64,000 bases of DNA, from positions 51,115,895 through 51,179,894 of the forward strand of contig CM073590.1 of assembly GCA_037074705.1 (NCBI GenBank), written 5' to 3'. Positions 48,907-61,633 of the stretch are shown in pieces. How positions within the stretch are numbered: position 1 is the stretch's first letter; every line of letters begins with the position of its first letter. The notes under the pieces are model-generated. The model was not told the origin of the DNA, ran no database searches, and saw only the letters and a list, made by a program, of their open reading frames with translations. The stretch comes from Zhengitettix transpicula. Lineage: Eukaryota; Arthropoda; Insecta; Orthoptera; Tetrigidae. The translations under genes were made by a program, and so were the position numbers.

Positions 48907-49025
48907 GCCAACGGCCATACCACGTTGAAAGCACCGGTTCTCGTCTGATCACCGGAGTTAAGCAACGTTGGGCATGGTTAGTACTTGGATGGGTGACCGC
49001 TTGGGAACACCATGTGTTGTTGGCT
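48907..49025 (+). rRNA. 5S ribosomal RNA, type A variant (A49G)
   Basis: Type A except G at position 49 (CACCGGAGTT), one or two bases before box A. The same variant is in the next A gene at 53111. Probably functional. Confidence 0.95.
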
Positions 49026-50851
49026 CCCTTTTTATTTTTACCGTTTTTACCTTAATGGACATTTCACACAATTATTGTTAACATTGCTCGTGGTCGTATC
49101 TGCCCTCACTTTGGCTACTTTCTTTAAAATAAACGCATTTATAAGTCGGCGCTCGACGTGGTCACCGCTACATCTGGCGGCGAATGTGCGCACTAAGACG
49201 GGGACGCACTGCGAATCTCGATTGGCCGCCAATTTCAAACGAAACTATTTACTGATCGTCATTATGAGTTACACTACGAGTCCAGTCGCCGACAAGCGTG
49301 TCATTTGGCTACAGTGGTAGACGACGTACTAACATTTCGCGCGGTCGTTGTTCGAATTGTATTTCTGTTTGTCTTGAATCTAGTAATTAAAACTGTATGT
49401 GCTGAGCATAGGTTCTCACGTGCAAGGAACAACTTCAACCGTACGTGGTGCACATATGACCTCCATCCAGGAGAAAACAAAGAGGGTGTACCAGGCCAGT
49501 AGGGTCAAACTGAGAAATCATTCTTCAAAATATATTTACAAATAATGCTAATACGAACGATATTAATGTCGAATTAATAACTTTCGGGATCGCTATGTTC
49601 GGGGTAAAAGCCTAATTTCAAACTCTAACGGCCTGCGAAAGAAGCAAACGTTTCTGCAGAACGCCAAACCAACGCTAGAAAACCGTGAAGAAACTTTTCA
49701 TCCGCGAACGGAGCGCTAGTATATGATAATTGTTCATTTATTCAGTAGTGTCCATGGCTCATTCTACCTCTAAAATCAGTTTACGGTATTTAAAGTGTTA
49801 CACGTACGTTCGGAAATTGATGTTTCTAACGGTTGTTTTGATATCGGCTGCGGGAGAGATTACTTAGTGATGTTTGGTTAAATATTTACGGTGATTTTGA
49901 TTTGATTTCGTGACCTCAGTCCCGGTTCGTTGAGCTCTTACGCCAAATGATCTCCATGAGATGTTACACTACTAGTGTAGTACTAGTTAGTTTAAATAAG
50001 TAAAAACGCACGGGGAAATGTACCGCCACAATCCTGTGTCCTCAATCAGACGATAAACTGCACAATATAGAACATAATTTTTTACTTTTTCAAGTAATCG
50101 TATTGAAATAATTAACGTTGTTTTTTTAAAACAGGGAATAACAATAACTCGCTTCGGTGAAAAGTTCTCTATCAAAGAGTTTTTATGTGTATAAATTTAA
50201 AGGAAAAAAATAGTAATGTTTCAGCGGTTTAATATCAAACCAATATGTTAGCAACAAATGTCGTCATACATTGCGTGGAATCATTTTTCGTGTTGGTGAC
50301 AATGGACGTTCCGAAATACAGCTTTGCCTCAAGATCAAAATGATGTAGTCAATTTCGAGCAGCAGTGTTAACTTAGTTTCAAATCTCATATTGCACTTAA
50401 AATGCGACTTGTGTCTTTAATAAATATTATACGGTTCCGTATTTGATCCAAGATCTCTCTCCGAAATTCAAACACAAACGTCGGGGGTGATTTTACAATT
50501 CCCGTTTGTTATTGCGTTTTTGTAGAATGGGACTGGAAGTTTAGGCGCGCCCAGAAACGTGCCGGCCAACGATACGTAAAGCGAAATATGTTTGTAAATT
50601 CTAGGTTGAACGTGAAACGGATCGAGCATCGTGATGATATTACTAGCGAAGCTTTGTGCATTCACACACAAGACTTTCTGAAATGGCGAAGTGATATTTT
50701 TTCATCTTTATAATTTATTTAATTTGAATCCCGAACTATTGATAGAGCGCAATCGGCCGTTTTATATCATTTAAATGGTTATGTCTATGAGTTGTAGAGG
50801 AAATAATTTAATGTTGGAAAAACACTTGTCTAAAGCAGTGCTAAATACGTC

Positions 50852-51182
50852 TTTTTGTTGGATGATACAATAATCTATTTATCTGATATTGATATAAAAG
50901 ATGTGATTAATCAAATGGTTGTAGAATTGTCCACAGTTTTCCATTGGTTGTGTAAAAAGGTCTACATGCAAATATTGTAAAAACAAAAGGGGTGTGTGGT
51001 GCATCAAGATTGACGAACAAAGAATAAACGCGGTAAAAGTTTTACTTATAGATTATTCTGCTTTGGACTGGGTTAAGAAATACAGAAATCTTAAAGTGAT
51101 TAAATATAACTGCTTAAATTTCATGTTCGATAAATTATCAATAAAATGGCTAAAGTGTAAATTGAAAATGCATATTACTTAA
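50852..51182 (+). pseudogene. Reverse transcriptase relic in A spacer, copy 2
   Basis: Same position (+1945 from the 5S A start) and the same frameshifts as the relic at 16512. Confidence 0.6.
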
Positions 51183-52028
51183 AATAATTCAAACTTTAGG
51201 GAAAGAATTGCTATTGAAATTAAGAGCAGTGACACATTTACTGTTCCGCAATAATACAGTGGTGAACAATAAAATAATTAGCACATCTACACAAACATTT
51301 TCATAGAGGAACGATAGCGGTATTAAATCAAACGAGAAGTGAAGAAGATGTCGGCAAAATGTGAAACCCATGAAAGTACTTATCAGTAGAAAATCAAGTG
51401 CAAAGATGTGTATTAACAATAATTTATAGATTAGGTATTAATCAGTAGAAACTGGGCGAAAAAAAAGAGACGTGTTCACTTTCCTTTACAGGCTCTAAAC
51501 CTGGTCATTAGCAGACGATGTAAAGTTTTTTGTTATAAGTAGCATAATTTAGGCATATTCCACAAGTGTCATTTCACATGGAACAAAAAAGGTTGGTAGT
51601 AAAGGTATCAAATCGATATTTGAAAGTGGTCAATAAATTTCCTGATGAAATGAAACACTTCGGGTCAGTAAGATAATTTAGAGAAAGAGTAGGTAGGTAT
51701 TCTGTCAGGAAGCAGTAAAATATAATAGACTAGATTGTTATCTGAAATGATTGTTGTGTATGTTAAAAACTGTATGTAGAAGAATCTGTTATGAAAAATA
51801 TTGCAATTGTAACAAAACATAGGAAAAATGCTATATGTAACGAAAAGTAAATAAATGAAGTGAGTTAGCGTAATTCTTCCTGTTTTGATTAACGGTTAGC
51901 GATGAATAAGAGTATACAAAATTCTTTTTGTGGCAAACCTCTGTGAAGCGAGATTAATGAAGTGAATTTATAATTGTATTACACGTAAGGAGGGATGTAG
52001 TATTGGCTTATTGAGAGTAATATTCTCG

Positions 52029-52146
52029 GCCAACGGCCATACCACGTTGAAAGCACCGGTTCTCGTCCGATCACCGAAGTTAAGCAACGTTGGGCATGGT
52101 TAGTACTTGGATGGTGACCGCTTGGGAACACCATCTGTTGTTGGCT
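52029..52146 (+). rRNA. 5S ribosomal RNA, type B, damaged copy (118 nt)
   Basis: One G is missing from GGATGGGTGACC in box C (positions 85-87), and G108 is C (CCATCTG). Box C is needed for TFIIIA binding and the region forms a helix in the mature RNA, so this copy is probably a 5S pseudogene or poorly used. A single-base sequencing error in the G-run cannot be excluded, but the second change is independent. Confidence 0.85.
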
Positions 52147-52855
52147 CCCTTTTTATTTTTACCATTTAATCTTAATCTACGTTTAACTCAATTTTTATTA
52201 ACATTATTCGTCATCGTACATTATCCTCACTTTGTCTACTTTCTTTCAAGTAAACGCATTTTATATAGACCGGCTGCGATGTGGTCACCGCTACATCTGG
52301 CGGCGAATGTACGCACTAAGGCTGCGATTCTAAATCGGCCGCCAAATTTGAACGACAATATTTACAGATCGTCATTATCAGTTGCATTTCAATTCATGTC
52401 ATCGAATACAGGGGAAAAAATTGTGTAATTTCGTGATGCGGTAGCCGGTGCTTGTGGATTACCAAGAGGAGGGTTTACAGTTTTAATAATAAATGTATGG
52501 GTCCAGTTAATTACTTAATAACTTTATATTTATCTGCAAATAAATTTCGACACAGGACTCATAGGAGTTTTAAGTAAAACGTAGGGAAAAAATGTCAGCA
52601 ATATTTCAAATCCAGTAGAATCTGGAGTGAAAATAGATTCATTTATCAATAGAAATAGAAATAAAAACAGATGTATTGACTTTTATTTACCGTCAAGTGA
52701 AAGGATTATTATGATGAATTTTTTAAGAAAAACATCCAAAATTCACCAATATAGGTAAAGGATTAAAATCGGTATTTAAAAGTGATCTTCAGCAAATAAA
52801 TTGCTTACAGAAATTAATCAGTTAAGTAACTTTCGAGAATGAGTAGGTTTTTATT

Positions 52856-52866
52856 GGGGGGGGGGG
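52856..52866. repeat. G11 run in B-to-A spacer
   Basis: Length variant of the run at 18517. Confidence 0.9.
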
Positions 52867-53110
52867 TATAGAAAGGAATAAAATAAGATATGAAATCCTG
52901 TAACAAATTGCACGTAATGAATTAAAAGAAAATAGTTACCAGAATGATTATTATTTTGCATAGGCGTGACTAGTGAATAAGAGTTAATAGGTATATGAAA
53001 TTCGTTTCGTGGCATAGTTTTGGAAAGCGAAATTATTGAAATACAAATACAGTTGTATGTATTTGAAATAAGATGGTAACTAGTATTTCCTTAACGACAC
53101 ATTAATATTT

Positions 53111-53229
53111 GCCAACGGCCATACCACGTTGAAAGCACCGGTTCTCGTCTGATCACCGGAGTTAAGCAACGTTGGGCATGGTTAGTACTTGGATGGGTGA
53201 CCGCTTGGGAACACCATGTGTTGTTGGCT
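53111..53229 (+). rRNA. 5S ribosomal RNA, type A variant (A49G)
   Basis: Same A49G variant as the A gene one unit upstream, a sign of local homogenisation. Confidence 0.95.
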
Positions 53230-55055
53230 CCCTTTTTATTTTTACCGTTTTTACCTTAATGGACATTTCACACAATTATTGTTAACATTGCTCGTGGTCG
53301 TATCTGCCCTCACTTTGGCTACTTTCTTTAAAATAAACGCATTTATAAGTCGGCGCTCGACGTGGTCACCGCTACATCTGGCGGCGAATGTGCGCACTAA
53401 GACGGGGACGCACTGCGAATCTCGATTGGCCGCCAATTTCAAACGAAACTATTTACTGATCGTCATTATGAGTTACACTACGAGTCCAGTCGCCGACAAG
53501 CGTGTCATTTGGCTACAGTGGTAGACGACGTACTAACATTTCGCGCGGTCGTTGTTCGAATTGTATTTCTGTTTGTCTTGAATCTAGTAATTAAAACTGT
53601 ATGTGCTGAGCATAGGTTCTCACGTGCAAGGAACAACTTCAACCGTACGTGGTGCACATATGACCTCCATCCAGGAGAAAACAAAGAGGGTGTACCAGGC
53701 CAGTAGGGTCAAACTGAGAAATCATTCTTCAAAATATATTTACAAATAATGCTAATACGAACGATATTAATGTCGATTTAATAACTTTCGGGATCGCTAT
53801 GTTCGGGGTAAAAGCCTAATTTCAAACTCTAACGGCCTGCGAAAGAAGCAAACGTTTCTGCAGAACGCCAAACCAACGCTAGAAAACCGTGAAGAAACTT
53901 TTCATCCGCGAACGGAGCGCTAGTATATGATAATTGTTCATTTATTCAGTAGTGTCCATGGCTCATTCTACCTCTAAAATCAGTTTACGGTATTTAAAGT
54001 GTTACACGTACGTTCGGAAATTGATGTTTCTAACGGTTGTTTTGATATCGGCTGCGGGAGAGATTACTTAGTGATGTTTGGTTAAATATTTACGGTGATT
54101 TTGATTTGATTTCGTGACCTCAGTCCCGGTTCGTTGAGCTCTTACGCCAAATGATCTCCATGAGATGTTACACTACTAGTGTAGTACTAGTTAGTTTAAA
54201 TAAGTAAAAACGCACGGGGAAATGTACCGCCACAATCCTGTGTCCTCAATCAGACGATAAACTGCACAATATAGAACATAATTTTTTACTTTTTCAAGTA
54301 ATCGTATTGAAATAATTAACGTTGTTTTTTTAAAACAGGGAATAACAATAACTCGCTTCGGTGAAAAGTTCTCTATCAAAGAGTTTTTATGTGTATAAAT
54401 TTAAAGGAAAAAAATAGTAATGTTTCAGCGGTTTAATATCAAACCAATATGTTAGCAACAAATGTCGTCATACATTGCGTGGAATCATTTTTCGTGTTGG
54501 TGACAATGGACGTTCCGAAATACAGCTTTGCCTCAAGATCAAAATGATGTAGTCAATTTCGAGCAGCAGTGTTAACTTAGTTTCAAATCTCATATTGCAC
54601 TTAAAATGCGACTTGTGTCTTTAATAAATATTATACGGTTCCGTATTTGATCCAAGATCTCTCTCCGAAATTCAAACACAAACGTCGGGGGTGATTTTAC
54701 AATTCCCGTTTGTTATTGCGTTTTTGTAGAATGGGACTGGAAGTTTAGGCGCGCCCAGAAACGTGCCGGCCAACGATACGTAAAGCGAAATATGTTTGTA
54801 AATTCTAGGTTGAACGTGAAATGGATCGAGCATCGTGATGATATTACTAGCGAAGCTTTGTGCATTCACACACAAGACTTTCTGAAATGGCGAAGTGATA
54901 TTTTTTCATCTTTATAATTTATTTAATTTGAATCCCGAACTATTGATAGAGCGCAATCGGCCGTTTTATATCATTTAAATGGTTATGTCTATGAGTTGTA
55001 GAGGAAATAATTTAATGTTGGAAAAACACTTGTCTAAAGCAGTGCTAAATACGTC

Positions 55056-55386
55056 TTTTTGTTGGATGATACAATAATCTATTTATCTGATATTGATATA
55101 AAAGATGTGATTAATCAAATGGTTGTAGAATTGTCCACAGTTTTCCATTGGTTGTGTAAAAAGGTCTACATGCAAATATTGTAAAAACAAAAGGGGTGTG
55201 TGGTGCATCAAGATTGACGAACAAAGAATAAACGCGGTAAAAGTTTTACTTATAGATTATTCTGCTTTGGACTGGGTTAAGAAATACAGAAATCTTAAAG
55301 TGATTAAATATAACTGCTTAAATTTCATGTTCGATAAATTATCAATAAAATGGCTAAAGTGTAAATTGAAAATGCATATTACTTAA
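55056..55386 (+). pseudogene. Reverse transcriptase relic in A spacer, copy 3
   Basis: Colinear with 16512-16842. Confidence 0.6.
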
Positions 55387-56232
55387 AATAATTCAAACTT
55401 TAGGGAAAGAATTGCTATTGAAATTAAGAGCAGTGACACATTTACTGTTCCGCAATAATACAGTGGTGAACAATAAAATAATTAGCACATCTACACAAAC
55501 ATTTTCATAGAGGAACGATAGCGGTATTAAATCAAACGAGAAGTGAAGAAGATGTCGGCAAAATGTGAAACCCATGAAAGTACTTATCAGTAGAAAATCA
55601 AGTGCAAAGATGTGTATTAACAATAATTTATAGATTAGGTATTAATCAGTAGAAACTGGGCGAAAAAAAAGAGACGTGTTCACTTTCCTTTACAGGCTCT
55701 AAACCTGGTCATTAGCAGACGATGTAAAGTTTTTTGTTATAAGTAGCATAATTTAGGCATATTCCACAAGTGTCATTTCACATGGAACAAAAAAGGTTGG
55801 TAGTAAAGGTATCAAATCGATATTTGAAAGTGGTCAATAAATTTCCTGATGAAATGAAACACTTCGGGTCAGTAAGATAATTTAGAGAAAGAGTAGGTAG
55901 GTATTCTGTCAGGAAGCAGTAAAATATAATAGACTAGATTGTTACCTGAAATGATTGTTGTGTATGTTAAAAACTGTATGTAGAAGAATCTGTTATGAAA
56001 AATATTGCAATTGTAACAAAACATAGGAAAAATGCTATATGTAACGAAAAGTAAATAAATGAAGTGAGATAGCGTAATTCTTCCTGTTTTGATTAACGGT
56101 TAGCGATGAATAAGAGTATACAAAATTCTTTTTGTGGCAAACCTCTGTGAAGCGAGATTAATGAAGTGAATTTATAATTGTATTACACGTAAGGAGGGAT
56201 GTAGTATTGGCTTATTGAGAGTAATATTCTCG

Positions 56233-56351
56233 GCCAACGGCCATACCACGTTGAAAGCACCGGTTCTCGTCCGATCACCGAAGTTAAGCAACGTTGGGCA
56301 TGGTTAGTACTTGGATGGGTGACCGCTTGGGAACACCATGTGTTGTTGGCT
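56233..56351 (+). rRNA. 5S ribosomal RNA, type B
   Basis: Identical to the B gene at 17689, with C at position 40 and an intact box C. Confidence 0.97.
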
Positions 56352-57060
56352 CCCTTTTTATTTTTACCATTTAATCTTAATCTACGTTTAACTCAATTTT
56401 TATTAACTTTATTCGTCATCGTACATTATCCTCACTTTGTCTACTTTCTTTCAAGTAAACGCATTTCATATAGACCGGCTGCGATGTGGTCACCGCTACA
56501 TCTGGCGGCGAATGTACGCACTAAGGCTGCGATTCTAAATCGGCCGCCAAATTTGAACGACAATATTTACAGATCGTCATTATCAGTTGCATTTCAATTC
56601 ATGTCATCGAATACAGGGGAAAAAATTGTGTAATTTCGTGATGCGGTAGCCGGTGCTTGTGGATTACCAAGAGGAGGGTTTACAGTTTTAATAATAAATG
56701 TATGGGTCCAGTTAATTACTTAATAACTTTATATTTATCTGCAAATAAATTTCGACACAGGACTCATAGGAGTTTTAAGTAAAACGTAGGGAAAAAATGT
56801 CAGCAATATTTCAAATCCAGTAGAATCTGGAGTGAAAATAGATTCATTTATCAATAGAAATAGAAATAAAAACAGATGTATTGACTTTTATTTACCGTCA
56901 AGTGAAAGGATTATTATGATGAATTTTTTAAGAACAACATCCAAAATTCACCAATATAGGTAAAGGATTAAAATCGGTATTTAAAAGTGATCTTCAGCAA
57001 ATAAATTGCTTATAGAAATTAATCAGTTAAGTAACTTTCGAGAATGAGTAGGTTTTTATT

Positions 57061-57068
57061 GGGGGGGG
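57061..57068. repeat. G8 run in B-to-A spacer
   Basis: Shortest length variant of the run; the same length as at 61263. Confidence 0.9.
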
Positions 57069-57312
57069 TATAGAAAGGAATAAAATAAGATATGAAATCC
57101 TGTAACAAATTGCACGTAATGAATTAAAAGAAAATAGTTACCAGAATGATTATTATTTTGCATAGGCGTGACTAGTGAATAAGAGTTAATAGGTATATGA
57201 AATTCGTTTCGTGGCATAGTTTTGGAAAGCGAAATTATTGAAATACAAATACAGTTGTATGTATTTGAAATAAGATGGTAACTAGTATTTCCTTAACGAC
57301 ACATTAATATTT

Positions 57313-57431
57313 GCCAACGGCCATACCACGTTGAAAGCACCGGTTCTCGTCTGATCACCGAAGTTAAGCAACGTTGGGCATGGTTAGTACTTGGATGGGT
57401 GACCGCTTGGGAACACCATGTGTTGTTGGCT
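57313..57431 (+). rRNA. 5S ribosomal RNA, type A
   Basis: Standard type A sequence with A at position 49. Confidence 0.97.
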
Positions 57432-59257
57432 CCCTTTTTATTTTTACCGTTTTTACCTTAATGGACATTTCACACAATTATTGTTAACATTGCTCGTGGT
57501 CGTATCTGCCCTCACTTTGGCTACTTTCTTTAAAATAAACGCATTTATAAGTCGGCGCTCGACGTGGTCACCGCTACATCTGGCGGCGAATGTGCGCACT
57601 AAGACGGGGACGCACTGCGAATCTCGATTGGCCGCCAATTTCAAACGAAACTATTTACTGATCGTCATTATGAGTTACACTACGAGTCCAGTCGCCGACA
57701 AGCGTGTCATTTGGCTACAGTGGTAGACGACGTACTAACATTTCGCGCGGTCGTTGTTCGAATTGTATTTCTGTTTGTCTTGAATCTAGTAATTAAAACT
57801 GTATGTGCTGAGCATAGGTTCTCACGTGCAAGGAACAACTTCAACCGTACGTGGTGCACATATGACCTCCATCCAGGAGAAAACAAAGAGGGTGTACCAG
57901 GCCAGTAGGGTCAAACTGAGAAATCATTCTTCAAAATATATTTACAAATAATGCTAATACGAACGATATTAATGTCGAATTAATAACTTTCGGGATCGCT
58001 ATGTTCGGGGTAAAAGCCTAATTTCAAACTCTAACGGCCTGCGAAAGAAGCAAACGTTTCTGCAGAACGCCAAACCAACGCTAGAAAACCGTGAAGAAAC
58101 TTTTCATCCGCGAACGGAGCGCTAGTATATGATAATTGTTCATTTATTCAGTAGTGTCCATGGCTCATTCTACCTCTAAAATCAGTTTACGGTATTTAAA
58201 GTGTTACACGTACGTTCGGAAATTGATGTTTCTAACGGTTGTTTTGATATCGGCTGCGGGAGAGATTACTTAGTGATGTTTGGTTAAATATTTACGGTGA
58301 TTTTGATTTGATTTCGTGACCTCAGTCCCGGTTCGTTGAGCTCTTACGCCAAATGATCTCCATGAGATGTTACACTACTAGTGTAGTACTAGTTAGTTTA
58401 AATAAGTAAAAACGCACGGGGAAATGTACCGCCACAATCCTGTGTCCTCAATCAGACGATAAACTGCACAATATAGAACATAATTTTTTACTTTTTCAAG
58501 TAATCGTATTGAAATAATTAACGTTGTTTTTTTAAAACAGGGAATAACAATAACTCGCTTCGGTGAAAAGTTCTCTATCAAAGAGTTTTTATGTGTATAA
58601 ATTTAAAGGAAAAAAATAGTAATGTTTCAGCGGTTTAATATCAAACCAATATGTTAGCAACAAATGTCGTCATACATTGCGTGGAATCATTTTTCGTGTT
58701 GGTGACAATGGACGTTCCGAAATACAGCTTTGCCTCAAGATCAAAATGATGTAGTCAATTTCGAGCAGCAGTGTTAACTTAGTTTCAAATCTCATATTGC
58801 ACTTAAAATGCGACTTGTGTCTTTAATAAATATTATACGGTTCCGTATTTGATCCAAGATCTCTCTCCGAAATTCAAACACAAACGTCGGGGGTGATTTT
58901 ACAATTCCCGTTTGTTATTGCGTTTTTGTAGAATGGGACTGGAAGTTTAGGCGCGCCCAGAAACGTGCCGGCCAACGATACGTAAAGCGAAATATGTTTG
59001 TAAATTCTAGGTTGAACGTGAAATGGATCGAGCATCGTGATGATATTACTAGCGAAGCTTTGTGCATTCACACACAAGACTTTCTGAAATGGCGAAGTGA
59101 TATTTTTTCATCTTTATAATTTATTTAATTTGAATCCCGAACTATTGATAGAGCGCAATCGGCCGTTTTATATCATTTAAATGGTTATGTCTATGAGTTG
59201 TAGAGGAAATAATTTAATGTTGGAAAAACACTTGTCTAAAGCAGTGCTAAATACGTC

Positions 59258-59588
59258 TTTTTGTTGGATGATACAATAATCTATTTATCTGATATTGATA
59301 TAAAAGATGTGATTAATCAAATGGTTGTAGAATTGTCCACAGTTTTCCATTGGTTGTGTAAAAAGGTCTACATGCAAATATTGTAAAAACAAAAGGGGTG
59401 TGTGGTGCATCAAGATTGACGAACAAAGAATAAACGCGGTAAAAGTTTTACTTATAGATTATTCTGCTTTGGACTGGGTTAAGAAATACAGAAATCTTAA
59501 AGTGATTAAATATAACTGCTTAAATTTCATGTTCGATAAATTATCAATAAAATGGCTAAAGTGTAAATTGAAAATGCATATTACTTAA
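59258..59588 (+). pseudogene. Reverse transcriptase relic in A spacer, copy 4
   Basis: Colinear with 16512-16842. Confidence 0.6.
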
Positions 59589-60434
59589 AATAATTCAAAC
59601 TTTAGGGAAAGAATTGCTATTGAAATTAAGAGCAGTGACACATTTACTGTTCCGCAATAATACAGTGGTGAACAATAAAATAATTAGCACATCTACACAA
59701 ACATTTTCATAGAGGAACGATAGCGGTATTAAATCAAACGAGAAGTGAAGAAGATGTCGGCAAAATGTGAAACCCATGAAAGTACTTATCAGTAGAAAAT
59801 CAAGTGCAAAGATGTGTATTAACAATAATTCATAGATTAGGTATTAATCAGTAGAAACTGGGCGAAAAAAAAGAGACGTGTTCACTTTCCTTTACAGGCT
59901 CTAAACCTGGTCATTAGCAGACGATGTAAAGTTTTTTGTTATAAGTAGCATAATTTAGGCATATTCCACAAGTGTCATTTCACATGGAACAAAAAAGGTT
60001 GGTAGTAAAGGTATCAAATCGATATTTGAAAGTGGTCAATAAATTTCCTGATGAAATGAAACACTTCGGGTCAGTAAGATAATTTAGAGAAAGAGTAGGT
60101 AGGTATTCTGTCAGGAAGCAGTAAAATATAATAGACTAGATTGTTACCTGAAATGATTGTTGTGTATGTTAAAAACTGTATGTAGAAGAATCTGTTATGA
60201 AAAATATTGCAATTGTAACAAAACATAGGAAAAATGCTATATGTAACGAAAAGTAAATAAATGAAGTGAGATAGCGTAATTCTTCCTGTTTTGATTAACG
60301 GTTAGCGATGAATAAGAGTATACAAAATTCTTTTTGTGGCAAACCTCTGTGAAGCGAGATTAATGAAGTGAATTTATAATTGTATTACACGTAAGGAGGG
60401 ATGTAGTATTGGCTTATTGAGAGTAATATTCTCG

Positions 60435-60553
60435 GCCAACGGCCATACCACGTTGAAAGCACCGGTTCTCGTCCGATCACCGAAGTTAAGCAACGTTGGG
60501 CATGGTTAGTACTTGGATGGGTGACCGCTTGGGAACACCATGTGTTGTTGGCT
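60435..60553 (+). rRNA. 5S ribosomal RNA, type B, weaker terminator
   Basis: The gene itself is the standard type B. The first T-run is shortened from T5 to T4 by a T-to-A change (60557-60567 reads TTTTAATTTTT), so termination may shift to the second run. Confidence 0.96.
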
Positions 60554-60556
60554 CCC

Positions 60557-60567
60557 TTTTAATTTTT
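60557..60567 (+). terminator. Variant RNA polymerase III terminator (T4-AA-T5)
   Basis: Only 5S terminator in the window that departs from T5-A-T5. T4 is the minimal animal Pol III signal and the T5 seven bases later should act as a back-up. Confidence 0.7.
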
Positions 60568-61262
60568 ACCATTTAATCTTAATCTACGTTTAACTCAATT
60601 TTTATTAACATTATTCGTCATCGTACATTATCCTCACTTTGTCTACTTTCTTTCAAGTAAACGCATTTTATATAGACCGGCTGCGATGTGGTCACCGCTA
60701 CATCTGGCGGCGAATGTACGCACTAAGGCTGCGATTCTAAATCGGCCGCCAAATTTGAACGACAATATTTACAGATCGTCATCATTAGTTGCATTTCAAT
60801 TCATGTCATCGAATACAGGGGAAAAAATTGTGTAATTTCGTGATGCGGTAGCCGGTGCTTGTGGATTACCAAGAGGAGGGTTTACAGTTTTAATAATAAA
60901 TGTATGGGTCCAGTTAATTACTTAATAACTTTATATTTATCTGCAAATAAATTTCGACACAGGACTCATAGGAGTTTTAAGTAAAACGTAGGGAAAAAAT
61001 GTCAGCAATATTTCAAATCCAGTAGAATCTGGAGTGAAAATAGATTCATTTATCAATAGAAATAGAAATAAAAACAGATGTATTGACTTTTATTTACCGT
61101 CAAGTGAAAGGATTATTATGATGAATTTTTTAAGAAAAACATCCAAAATTCACCAATATAGGTAAAGGATTAAAATCGGTATTTAAAAGTGATCTTCAGC
61201 AAATAAATTGCTTATAGAAATTAATCAGTTAAGTAACTTTCGAGAATGAGTAGGTTTTTATT

Positions 61263-61270
61263 GGGGGGGG
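61263..61270. repeat. G8 run in B-to-A spacer
   Basis: Same length as in the preceding unit. Confidence 0.9.
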
Positions 61271-61514
61271 TATAGAAAGGAATAAAATAAGATATGAAAT
61301 CCTGTAACAAATTGCACGTAATGAATTAAAAGAAAATAGTTACCAGAATGATTATTAGTTTGCATAGGCGTGACTAGTGAATAAGAGTTAATAGGTATAT
61401 GAAATTCGTTTCGTGGCATAGTTTTGGAAAGCGAAATTATTGAAATACAAATACAGTTGTATGTATTTGAAATAAGATGGTAACTAGTATTTCCTTAACG
61501 ACACATTAATATTT

Positions 61515-61633
61515 GCCAACGGCCATACCACGTTGAAAGCACCGGTTCTCGTCTGATCACCGAAGTTAAGCAACGTTGGGCATGGTTAGTACTTGGATGG
61601 GTGACCGCTTGGGAACACCATGTGTTGTTGGCT
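61515..61633 (+). rRNA. 5S ribosomal RNA, type A (last in window)
   Basis: Standard type A sequence. Confidence 0.97.

Larger units (their letters stand above)
48907..53110 (+). repeat. 5S dimer unit 2, 4204 bp
   Basis: Normal A-B dimer after the hybrid block. Its spacer again has CGCTAG near 49714 (hybrid units have CACTAG). Private changes include ACGGATCG near 50618 and GTTAGCG near 51864. Confidence 0.9.
53111..57312 (+). repeat. 5S dimer unit 3, 4202 bp
   Basis: Normal A-B dimer. Private changes: GATTTAATAAC near 53774, TAACTTTATT near 56406 and CATTTCATAT near 56465. Shares TTACCTG near 55943 with the next unit. Confidence 0.9.
57313..61514 (+). repeat. 5S dimer unit 4, 4202 bp
   Basis: Normal A-B dimer. 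Shares TTACCTG and G8 with unit 3. Private changes: AATTCATAG near 59830 and CATCATTAG near 60780. Confidence 0.9.

Noticed and set aside
14567..61633. Repeats with regular spacing considered as a CRISPR-like array
   Set aside because: The repeated 119-nt units are 5S rRNA genes with kilobase spacers in eukaryotic DNA.
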